This document shows positions 1 through 5,440 of a stretch of DNA of 5,633 nt, piece by piece. Numbering within the stretch: position 1 is the stretch's first letter; each line of letters starts with the position of its first letter. Origin of the DNA: Bacilli bacterium (GTDB lineage: Bacteria; Bacillota_I; Bacilli_A; RF39; UBA660); NCBI GenBank assembly GCA_900758895.1, contig CAAETG010000138.1, positions 1 to 5,633 on the forward strand, in the 5' to 3' direction. The notes under the pieces were generated by a model, which saw only the letters and a program-made list of their open reading frames with translations, made no database searches and was not told the DNA's origin. The translations under genes and the position numbers were made by a program.

Positions 1-72
1 AGTGGCACCAGCAGGTCCAGTAGGTCCGGTTGCTCCAGTGGCACCAGCAGGTCCAGTAGGTCCGGTTGCTCC
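1..72. repeat. Perfect 36-bp tandem duplication within collagen repeats
   Basis: Bases 1-36 and 37-72 are identical, beginning AGTGGCACCAGCAGG. A third, diverged copy follows at 73-108, matching in its first half and drifting in the second. On the minus strand each unit encodes 12 residues, four Gly-X-Y triplets. The array continues off the left edge, so the true copy number is unknown. Identity at the third codon positions points to recent duplication by slippage or unequal recombination. Confidence 0.9.
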
Positions 73-675
73 AGTGACACCAGCAGGTCCAGTAGCCCCG
101 GTAACGCCAGTAGCACCAGTAGGTCCCGTTACTCCTTGAGGAATTGTTAAATTAAGGAAGAAATTAGGGGAAGTTCCTGTTATAGAAGCAGTAGCGGTAG
201 ATCCTGGAGCACCAGTTGTAACAGTACCAATATTTAAAATTGGAGTAGTAGTAGCACCAGCAGGCCCGGTAGGTCCAGTTGCTCCGGTAGGTCCAGTAGG
301 TCCTGTAGATCCAGTTCCAGATGGACCGGTTGCTCCAGTAGCACCAGTAGGTCCTGTAGGTCCAGTTGCTCCGGTTGCTCCAGTAGGACCAGTAGCACCA
401 GTAGAACCTGTTGCACCAGTTGCTCCAGTAGGTCCTGTAGCACCTCTAGGGATAGTGAATTCTAAAATCGCATTAGAAGAAGTTCCAACATTAATAACAC
501 TCGCCGCACTTCCAGGATCGGAAGTAGTAGTAGTACTGACAGTAATCGTTGCTGCAGCAGGACCAGTAGGTCCAGTAGGTCCGGTAGGACCAAAGCAACA
601 ACAACATCCAGAATTAGGATGGTTCTTATTATAACAATCAATATATGCTTGTGCTCGTTGTAAATTATTATTCAC
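1..675 (-). CDS. Collagen-like (Gly-X-Y) repeat protein, 3' end cut by window edge
   Basis: Read on the minus strand from a GTG at 673-675, the frame stays open for 225 codons to the window edge, so the C-terminus is missing. AAGGAG at about 684-689 lies 8 bases before the GTG and fixes the start. Residues 1-28 are a polar leader (MNNNLQRAQAYIDCYN at its start) ending in Cys24-27, with no signal peptide or membrane segment. Collagen repeats follow at about 29-39, 78-142 and 181-225. The third position is Thr almost throughout, sometimes Ala, and there are no charged residues in the repeats. Between them sit two related 38-39-residue modules (about 40-78 and 144-181), both ending in a Thr-Ile-Pro-(Arg/Gln)-Gly motif. 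Bacterial Gly-X-Thr proteins of the BclA type form trimeric, O-glycosylated surface filaments. A surface or spore-coat filament protein is my inference; a phage-tail-fibre-like protein is the main alternative. G+C is visibly higher than in the neighbours, mostly because of the Gly, Pro, Ala and Thr codons. Confidence 0.88.
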   Translation of the reverse strand, partial: MNNNLQRAQAYIDCYNKNHPNSGCCCCFGPTGPTGPTGPAAATITVSTTTTSDPGSAASVINVGTSSNAILEFTIPRGATGPTGATGATGSTGATGPTGATGATGPTGPTGATGATGPSGTGSTGPTGPTGATGPTGPAGATTTPILNIGTVTTGAPGSTATASITGTSPNFFLNLTIPQGVTGPTGATGVTGATGPAGVTGATGPTGPAGATGATGPTGPAGAT

Positions 676-683
676 TTTTTATT

Positions 684-705
684 CTCCTTTCTTCTATATT
701 ATATG
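684..705 (-). promoter_or_regulatory. Proximal -10 element and ribosome binding site of the collagen-like gene
   Basis: On the minus strand CATATAATA lies at 697-705. It contains a perfect sigma-A -10 (TATAAT, 698-703) and also fits the mother-cell sigma pattern CATAnnnTA. A start point near 690 would give a leader of about 15 bases containing AAGGAG (about 684-689). I see no good -35: TCCTTA at 721-726 has the right 17-base spacing but is poor, and TTGCCA at 727-732 is 23 bases away. The sigma factor is therefore undecided. Confidence 0.45.
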
Positions 706-756
706 TAACACCAAACAAAATAAGGATGGCAAATGTTCATTTTTTAATTAGTTTAA

Positions 757-767
757 AATGTTACATT
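757..767. promoter_or_regulatory. Short palindrome AATGTTACATT, possible operator
   Basis: This is an 11-base perfect inverted repeat (AATGT-T-ACATT) touching the -35 of the glycosyltransferase promoter. Its core TGTTACAT (759-766) recurs inverted as ATGTAACA at 703-710, next to the -10 of the collagen-like gene. Two oppositely oriented copies, one at each divergent promoter, could be sites for a shared regulator. No known operator is recognised and chance is possible. Confidence 0.25.
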
Positions 768-794
768 GATATTGTATGCAAAGGCATTTATTAT
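766..794 (+). promoter_or_regulatory. Sigma-A-type promoter of the glycosyltransferase gene
   Basis: TTGATA (766-771) matches TTGACA at five of six positions. TATTAT (789-794) matches TATAAT at five of six, and the spacer is exactly 17 bases. Transcription would start near 801, leaving a leader of about 38 bases before the ATG at 839. This is the best promoter in the divergent region. Confidence 0.6.
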
Positions 795-797
795 GAC
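770..797 (-). promoter_or_regulatory. Distal candidate sporulation-type promoter for the collagen-like gene
   Basis: On the minus strand CATACAATA (770-778) matches the sigma-E -10 CATACAAT and the sigma-K -10 CATAnnnTA. GTCATA (792-797) lies 13 bases upstream and resembles the first six positions of a sigma-E -35, but the spacing is about three bases short of what I expect. It would leave a leader of roughly 90 bases before the GTG. Such motifs arise by chance in A/T-rich DNA, so this is only a candidate. It overlaps the opposing promoter of the glycosyltransferase gene. Confidence 0.3.
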
Positions 798-838
798 AAT
801 AATAAAACATTTAAGCATATATTTTAATGGGTGAAAAA

Positions 839-1924
839 ATGAATAAATATAAAGTTTGCGTTTATGCTATATGTAAAAATGAAGAGAAATTTGTGAAACG
901 GTGGGTAGATTCTATGAAAGAAGCGGATGAAATATATGTTTTGGATACAGGATCTACGGATAATACTGTAAAAGCTTTAGAAGAATTAGGTGTCCATGTT
1001 AAAACGGAAATAATTAATCCATGGAGATTTGATGAGGCCAGAAATAAATCATTAGAAATGGTGCCTCTTGATACTGATATTTGTGTATGTACCGATTTAG
1101 ATGAAATTTTTACGCCAGGTTGGCGAAAAAAATTAGAAAGTATTTGGAATCAAAATGTAGATAGAGTAAGATACACTTATAATTGGAGTTTTGATGAATA
1201 TGGAAATCCTGCTACCACATTTCTTCAAAATAAAATTCATCGAAGAGACGGATATTCTTGGTATCATCCCGTTCATGAAATATTAAAAACAAAACCAAAT
1301 GAAGTAGAAATAATTTGTGAAGAAATTGTTTTAAATCATTATCCTGATAATGAAAAATCAAGAGGAAGCTATTTACCTCTTTTAGAGATGAGTGTTGCTG
1401 AAGACCCAGATGATGACCGTAATATGCATTATTTAGGAAGAGAATATATGTATTATGGTCGTTGGAATGAAGGCATTGATACACTAATTCGACACTTAAA
1501 TTTACCAACATCGAAATGGGATGCTGAAAGATGTGCATCTATGCGTTTTATAGCTAGATGTTATATGGGATTAAATAGACCAAAGGAAGCAGAAATGTGG
1601 TATAAATTAGCAATTAAAGAGGCTTCTTATTTAAGAGAAGGGTATGTGGAACTTGCTCAAATTTATTTAGACCAAAAACGTTTGGAAGAAGCTTATGAAT
1701 TATTAGAGTGTGCCTTTTTAATTAAAGAAAAAGCTCCAATTTACATCAATGAAGCCTTTGCTTGGAACGAATACATTTATGAATTAATGGGACTAGTATG
1801 TTATGATCTAAAACTTTATCCAAAAAGTTTACTATATATGCAAAAAGCCTTAGAAATTGCCCCAGATAATGAAAGAATCAAAAATAATTGTGATATTATT
1901 AATAAAAAGATAAATGAAAATTAA
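839..1924 (+). CDS. Family 2 glycosyltransferase with C-terminal TPR-like repeats
   Basis: This 361-residue protein is predicted to transfer a sugar from a nucleotide-sugar donor; it is cytosolic, with no signal peptide or membrane span. The GT-A core covers about residues 3-170. It begins VCVYAICKNEEKF, followed by DTGSTDNT (36-43) and the metal-binding Asp-x-Asp at 86-88 in TDLDE. A His-rich WYHPVHE (141-147) and His167 may help form the active site. Residues about 190-350 form TPR-like helical pairs, for example at 193-215, 234-262, 268-296 and 314-344. The layout resembles LgtF-like GT2 enzymes and the peptide S-glycosyltransferase SunS, where extra helices bind the polypeptide acceptor. 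The start at 839 is preferred because GGGTGA (829-834) precedes it; an in-frame ATG at 827 would overlap that site and has none of its own. Its divergent neighbour is a Thr-rich collagen-like protein, the obvious candidate acceptor. The sugar and the acceptor are inferred, not shown. Confidence 0.9.
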   Translation: MNKYKVCVYAICKNEEKFVKRWVDSMKEADEIYVLDTGSTDNTVKALEELGVHVKTEIINPWRFDEARNKSLEMVPLDTDICVCTDLDEIFTPGWRKKLESIWNQNVDRVRYTYNWSFDEYGNPATTFLQNKIHRRDGYSWYHPVHEILKTKPNEVEIICEEIVLNHYPDNEKSRGSYLPLLEMSVAEDPDDDRNMHYLGREYMYYGRWNEGIDTLIRHLNLPTSKWDAERCASMRFIARCYMGLNRPKEAEMWYKLAIKEASYLREGYVELAQIYLDQKRLEEAYELLECAFLIKEKAPIYINEAFAWNEYIYELMGLVCYDLKLYPKSLLYMQKALEIAPDNERIKNNCDIINKKINEN

Positions 1925-1930
1925 AAAAAG

Positions 1931-1959
1931 TTTAAAAAAGTATTTATTTTATGTATAAA
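1931..1959 (+). promoter_or_regulatory. Candidate promoter of the zinc-ribbon membrane protein operon
   Basis: TTTAAA (1931-1936, four of six to TTGACA) and TATAAA (1954-1959, five of six to TATAAT) are separated by 17 bases. The 82-base gap after the glycosyltransferase stop is extremely A/T rich, so chance matches are likely. It also holds an all-A/T 8-bp stem with a GTAA loop (1957-1976), which could weakly terminate or cap transcripts. The gene has its own AAGGAG at 1994-1999, seven bases before its ATG. Confidence 0.35.
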
Positions 1960-2006
1960 ATATTGTAAAATATTTTTAGTTAAATAAAAATGTAAGGAGT
2001 GAAATT

Positions 2007-3596
2007 ATGTTTTGTGGTAAGTGTGGTACCAAAAATGAAAAAAATGCCAAATTTTGCGAAAAATGTGGTAGTAAATTAGAATCAGTTGAAGAAAAGCCAA
2101 AACAAGAAGAAAAGAAAGAGAAAAAGGAAACTTCTATTTTCTGTGAAAAATGCGGAACCAAAAATAAAACGAATTCTAAATTTTGTGAAAAGTGTGGTAG
2201 CGAATTAACAACTCCTACGAGTAACAAAAAGGAGTCTAAAAAAGGAAATAAAACTGTAAAAAATGTCAAAGAAAAAGTAAAGAGTATTCCTAAAAAGATA
2301 AAAATTGGAATTGGAGCTGCCATCTTATTAATTATCGTTGCTATTGTAGCTCTCGTAATTTTGCTAAATAATCCTGTCAAAAAAGTAGAGGACTATTTAA
2401 CAAGTTATTATAATAATTATACAGAAGATTATGGAAATGATGAACTAATAAAAATAGGCGAAATATTAAGAAGCAACAAAGACAATGAAGAAAAATTAGA
2501 AAGTATCGAAAAACAAATAAATAATACCATTAATAATTGGGTTAAGAATTTCAACAAATCTTATCAAAACGAAGAAGAGTTAACAGAAGAATATCAAAAG
2601 TTATATGGAATTCTTTCTGAGATTTACAGCTATTTTAATGGTTTAGAATATGTTTTAATGTATGAAGACTACTATGACTATTATGAAGAACTTTACAATT
2701 TATATCGTTCAAAATCAAATTATTTAAATGGTGCAGAAGCCGAGGATGATTATTCAAAATATAATTATTATAATGCTGTAATAGAAAGTGATTCTTATTA
2801 TGAAGAAGCACAAGAATTTTTAAATAATTATTTAAAAGATGAATTAGAAGAATTAAAGACCAATGCTGAAGAATTAACAAATCTTGGTGAAGATGCAACA
2901 AATGAAGAATGGTTAAATGCTTATATTACTCAGATAGAGTATTTAGAAGAAAACAGATATTTTAATAGTATTGATTTAAGTGTTACAGAAGATTATCAAA
3001 CATTGTATGATAATGCCGCTAGCAAAATTGTGGAATATACAAAGGCTTATGCGGAAGAATTAGAAGCAAATCTAGAAACAAATAATGTCATGGACATGAT
3101 TGATGAATCAATGGATGCTTTAGAATATAATAGCGATGAATATAAAGAGTTGGAAGAGTTAAAAACATCTTATGAAGATAAGCAACCAGATAGCTTAACA
3201 TCTAAATATCTAGTTTCTTCCACAAGTGGAACAAATGATTCATCTTATCGTATTACCATTGATGATCAAGAATACGACAGTTATGTAAGCTTTAGTTTTA
3301 CAGGCGAAACGGTAAGTAGAGTATATCGTCTAAATAATGAGTATAAAACGTTTAAAGCAACCATTGTCAGAGGACCAGATTGGGATTCCGATTTTACTGG
3401 AGAAATTGTGATCTATGGTGATGATAAAGAATTATATCGCTCTGGTGAAATTACAAAAACAAATGAAATTGATACCAATATTAGTATCGATGTTACTGAT
3501 ATTGATGATTTAAGAATAGAATTTGTAACAACTAGTGAACCAGATGGTTGGACAAATTTCTATATATATTTAGTTGAGCCATATTTATATAAATAG
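2007..3596 (+). CDS. Double zinc-ribbon, single-pass membrane protein with NPCBM-like outer domain
   Basis: This protein has 529 residues. Two near-duplicate zinc ribbons open it: Cys3, 6, 17, 20 and Cys46, 49, 60, 63, each CxxC-x10-CxxC. A Lys-rich linker (about 70-99) and one hydrophobic span (about 99-121) follow. Positive charge before the span predicts the ribbons inside and the remaining 408 residues outside. Residues about 124-395 look helical or coiled-coil, rich in Glu, Asn and especially Tyr (17 Tyr between 207 and 265). Residues about 400-529 are beta-rich, and the stretch YKTFKATIVRGPDW...IVIYGDDKELYRSG...IDVTDIDDLRIEF resembles NPCBM/NEW2 putative carbohydrate-binding modules. 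The plan of ribbon, span and outer domain recalls envelope proteins such as TcaA and YvbJ, but the outer part differs. The function is unknown; binding of cell-wall or host glycans is inferred. It is transcribed with the next gene, 21 bases downstream. Confidence 0.88.
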   Translation: MFCGKCGTKNEKNAKFCEKCGSKLESVEEKPKQEEKKEKKETSIFCEKCGTKNKTNSKFCEKCGSELTTPTSNKKESKKGNKTVKNVKEKVKSIPKKIKIGIGAAILLIIVAIVALVILLNNPVKKVEDYLTSYYNNYTEDYGNDELIKIGEILRSNKDNEEKLESIEKQINNTINNWVKNFNKSYQNEEELTEEYQKLYGILSEIYSYFNGLEYVLMYEDYYDYYEELYNLYRSKSNYLNGAEAEDDYSKYNYYNAVIESDSYYEEAQEFLNNYLKDELEELKTNAEELTNLGEDATNEEWLNAYITQIEYLEENRYFNSIDLSVTEDYQTLYDNAASKIVEYTKAYAEELEANLETNNVMDMIDESMDALEYNSDEYKELEELKTSYEDKQPDSLTSKYLVSSTSGTNDSSYRITIDDQEYDSYVSFSFTGETVSRVYRLNNEYKTFKATIVRGPDWDSDFTGEIVIYGDDKELYRSGEITKTNEIDTNISIDVTDIDDLRIEFVTTSEPDGWTNFYIYLVEPYLYK

Positions 3597-3617
3597 GTAG
3601 AAGGAGTGTGAGTAAAA

Positions 3618-4475
3618 ATGGCTGAAGAAAAAAAAGAAACAACAAAGAAAACAACACCTAAGAAAGAAGCAGTAGAAGAAGTAAAAGTTGAAAAAAGATT
3701 CTGTACCAAATGTGGGAAAGAATTAAAGGAAGGAGAAGTATGTTCTTGTAGTGAAGCTGAAACACAAAATAATGGTACAACTGTTAACGGGGATGCAATC
3801 GTAAATACTTGCAAAAACGTTTGGAATACAATTATTAATGTGTTTAAAAAACCTGCTACTACTGTTGCCGATGAAGTAGAAAGCAAAGATACTAACAAAA
3901 GTATTATTCTTATTATTCTTTTAGCAATTTCTTTTGCTTTATATTTAATGGCTTTAGTATCTGGTATAGCAGATGGAGTAGAGCAAGCAACATGGGGATT
4001 ATCAAGCGTTGTTTATGAAGTAAATTATTTCCAAGTATTTATTTATGGAATTCTAATTTATGCATTAATGGCAATTATTCCTATTGTGTCAGCTCTTATT
4101 GTTGCTAAAATAACTAGAAATGGTGATTTTAGTTTCAAAAAAGCATTCAAACTATATGTAACTAGTAATGCTCCATTAATTTTAGCATACTTAGGAATGG
4201 CTATCATCTATTTATTAGATGTTACATTATTAAATGTTTTAGGCCTAATTGTTTTCTGCATAATTAGTATTGCATGTTTCTTCAACTTCATTTTAGGATT
4301 TAATGATCAAACAAAAATTAGATCTGATCGTAGAAGTTATGCTCTAACAAGTCTAATGACTTTATGGGTAGTAATTATGGTTGTTGCCTTTATCATTATT
4401 GGTGGAAGTGTTGCTGGTGATTTAATTGACAAAACAACACCAAGTAATAACTATAATGACATCTTTAATTGGTAA
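3618..4475 (+). CDS. Zinc-ribbon, five-span membrane protein (Yip1-like)
   Basis: This protein has 285 residues. The N-terminus is Lys/Glu-rich and cytosolic by charge. It carries an atypical ribbon with Cys29, 32, 42 and 44 (CxxC-x9-CxC), so the second knuckle is CxC instead of CxxC. After an amphipathic stretch (about 60-85, containing VFKKPATT) come five hydrophobic spans at about 95-117, 137-164, 182-202, 204-228 and 243-266. The ribbon plus the KP-containing lead-in and the span pattern recall bacterial Yip1-domain proteins, but this match is by eye and tentative. An AAGGAG at 3601-3606 lies 11 bases before the ATG, a rather long spacing; no better in-frame start is seen. It follows the single-pass zinc-ribbon protein by 21 bases, so the two are probably one operon and may act together at the membrane. 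The exact role is unknown. Confidence 0.85.
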   Translation: MAEEKKETTKKTTPKKEAVEEVKVEKRFCTKCGKELKEGEVCSCSEAETQNNGTTVNGDAIVNTCKNVWNTIINVFKKPATTVADEVESKDTNKSIILIILLAISFALYLMALVSGIADGVEQATWGLSSVVYEVNYFQVFIYGILIYALMAIIPIVSALIVAKITRNGDFSFKKAFKLYVTSNAPLILAYLGMAIIYLLDVTLLNVLGLIVFCIISIACFFNFILGFNDQTKIRSDRRSYALTSLMTLWVVIMVVAFIIIGGSVAGDLIDKTTPSNNYNDIFNW

Positions 4476-4496
4476 AAGAATGTAAAAATAAAATTT

Positions 4497-4531
4497 AGTG
4501 TATTGTATATTTTAAAAATATATGATACACT
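4497..4531 (+). other. Long A/U-rich hairpin in the 3' untranslated region
   Basis: AGTGTATTGTATATTT (4497-4512) pairs with 4516-4531, closed by two G-U wobbles in the middle (4505/4523 and 4504/4524) and a loop of about three bases. That is some 16 pairs in a row starting 22 bases after the stop codon. It is not followed by a T tract, so it is not a classic terminator. It may protect the operon mRNA 3' end or be part of a larger RNA fold with the two hairpins downstream. Confidence 0.5.
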
Positions 4532-4536
4532 TATAT

Positions 4537-4580
4537 TGTAGAAGTTAATGGAAGTATTATTAACTGTCTACATCCATACC
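4537..4580 (+). other. Bulged hairpin with possible pseudoknot
   Basis: TGTAGA (4537-4542) pairs with TCTACA (4567-4572), and AGTTAAT (4543-4549) with ATTAACT (4559-4565). Only G4566 is bulged, giving 13 pairs around a 9-base loop GGAAGTATT. The loop GGA (4550-4552) can pair with TCC (4573-4575) immediately 3' of the stem, as in an H-type pseudoknot. The loop GTAT (4554-4557) could alternatively pair with ATAC (4576-4579). No known riboswitch or small RNA family is recognised. Confidence 0.45.
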
Positions 4581-4616
4581 AGACTATGTTTATTTTTATA
4601 AACATAGTTTTTCTTT
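4581..4616 (+). terminator. Intrinsic (Rho-independent) terminator
   Basis: ACTATGTTTAT (4583-4593) and ATAAACATAGT (4598-4608) form a perfect 11-bp stem with a TTTT loop, extended by a G-U and an A-U pair at its base (4581-4582 with 4609-4610). A TTTTCTTT tract follows at 4609-4616. It most likely ends the zinc-ribbon operon or a separate short RNA, and sits just before the promoter of the ZIP gene. Confidence 0.8.
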
Positions 4617-4626
4617 ACAAAATTAT

Positions 4627-4655
4627 TTGCCTAAATGACTAAATAAAGGTATAAT
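4627..4655 (+). promoter_or_regulatory. Sigma-A-type promoter of the ZIP transporter gene
   Basis: TTGCCT (4627-4632, four of six) and a perfect TATAAT (4650-4655) are separated by 17 bases. Transcription would begin near 4662, leaving only about 12 bases before the ATG at 4674, with GGGTG (4662-4666) available as a ribosome site. Its position right after the terminator makes an independent transcript likely. Confidence 0.6.
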
Positions 4656-4673
4656 TATGGTGGGTGTTTGATT

Positions 4674-5426
4674 ATGAATCAATATTTTGGACTAATTTTA
4701 ACATTAATAGCGGGCTTATTTTTCTTAATAGGAGGATTAATATCTTTAAAAGTTAAAAACAAGGATAAATTAAATGCATTTAGTATTGCTCTTGCATTAG
4801 TAATTATTATTAACTTGTTGGCAATGGATTTAATCCCTGAAATATTAGAACTATTAGAAGATTACGATTTTAGTTTTAAAATTATGATTATTTTGATTTT
4901 TGGCCTTTTAGGAATTTTTTTATTAAAAATATTAGATTTCTTTATTCCAGATCATCATCATGAACATCATGACAATGAAATAGATAAGAAGGAACATATA
5001 TCTCATATCAAACACATTGGAACGCTTACACTAATAAGTTTAATTCTTCATAATTTATTAGAAGGATTTGCTATTGCTGGAATGAGTTTAAATGATTATA
5101 AAATTGGATTAATGGTATGTATATCTGTAGCTCTCCATAATATTCCGCTTGGAACAACAATATTTAGTTCTATTGATATTCGAAAAAATAAATTATTAGT
5201 TACAATTTTAACATTATCTAGTTTTATAGGCGGCCTCATTTTCTTTATCATTGGTGATATTTCTACTTTGGTATTAGCAATTATAAGTATTATTACCTTA
5301 GGAATGTTAATCTATATATCATTAATGGAACTATTACCAGAATTATTAGTAAATAGAAAGAAAAAAGAAACAATAATTGGACTATTAACAGGAGTTATCA
5401 TCATTGTAATATCTATGTTTATTTAA
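4674..5426 (+). CDS. ZIP-family divalent metal transporter
   Basis: This 250-residue membrane protein has about eight predicted spans. ZIP carriers bring zinc or other divalent metals into the cytosol. The signature motifs are present: MDLIPE in span 2 (51-56), HNLLEG in span 4 (126-131), HNIPLG in span 5 (155-160) and ELLPE in span 7 (219-223). A His/Asp-rich loop, DHHHEHHD (93-100), lies between spans 3 and 4, the usual place for the metal-sensing or metal-collecting loop of this family. One departure is Leu159, where ZupT-type proteins have Glu in HNxPEG, and span 4 lacks the usual Pro; this may change the binuclear metal site or the ion preference. The ATG at 4674 is preferred over a TTG at 4668 because GGTGGGTG (4659-4666) is correctly spaced only from the ATG. 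The gene has its own promoter and is followed at 14 bases by a Rossmann-fold gene. The metal transported is not determined by sequence. Confidence 0.9.
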   Translation: MNQYFGLILTLIAGLFFLIGGLISLKVKNKDKLNAFSIALALVIIINLLAMDLIPEILELLEDYDFSFKIMIILIFGLLGIFLLKILDFFIPDHHHEHHDNEIDKKEHISHIKHIGTLTLISLILHNLLEGFAIAGMSLNDYKIGLMVCISVALHNIPLGTTIFSSIDIRKNKLLVTILTLSSFIGGLIFFIIGDISTLVLAIISIITLGMLIYISLMELLPELLVNRKKKETIIGLLTGVIIIVISMFI

Positions 5427-5440
5427 GGAAGTGATAAAAA

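Noticed and set aside
1..443. Regularly spaced repeats at the left end considered as a CRISPR array or non-coding satellite
   Set aside because: The period is 9 bases with longer 36-base units, there are no unique spacers, and the minus strand translates as continuous Gly-X-Y.
234..443. Leu/Gln-rich open frame on the minus strand
   Set aside because: It is the shifted frame of the collagen-like gene, produced by the repeat; no ribosome site and no normal composition.
645..827. 60-residue open frame on the plus strand through the divergent region
   Set aside because: It overlaps the start of the collagen-like gene and its promoters, lacks a ribosome site and shows no domain.
827..838. Upstream ATG as start of the glycosyltransferase
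   Set aside because: No ribosome site precedes it, and it overlaps the GGGTGA that serves the ATG at 839; the conserved fold begins just after 839.
1212..1538. Antisense open frame inside the glycosyltransferase gene
   Set aside because: The plus strand frame has clear GT2 and TPR features; the antisense product is low-complexity with no start signal.
1957..1977. A/T stem with GTAA loop as terminator of the glycosyltransferase gene
   Set aside because: Eight A/T pairs with only a short T run are too weak to call a terminator; noted only within the promoter entry.
1976..2901. Antisense frames under the single-pass zinc-ribbon gene (1976-2380 and 2635-2901)
   Set aside because: They are Phe/Leu/His-rich reflections of Lys/Glu/Asn/Tyr codons on the coding strand, without ribosome sites.
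3560..3898. Antisense frame across the start of the five-span protein
   Set aside because: It overlaps two well-supported plus-strand genes and their ribosome site, and has no recognisable feature.
4614..4619. TTTACA as the -35 of the ZIP promoter
   Set aside because: It lies 30 bases from the TATAAT at 4650 and within the terminator T tract; TTGCCT at 4627 has the correct 17-base spacing.
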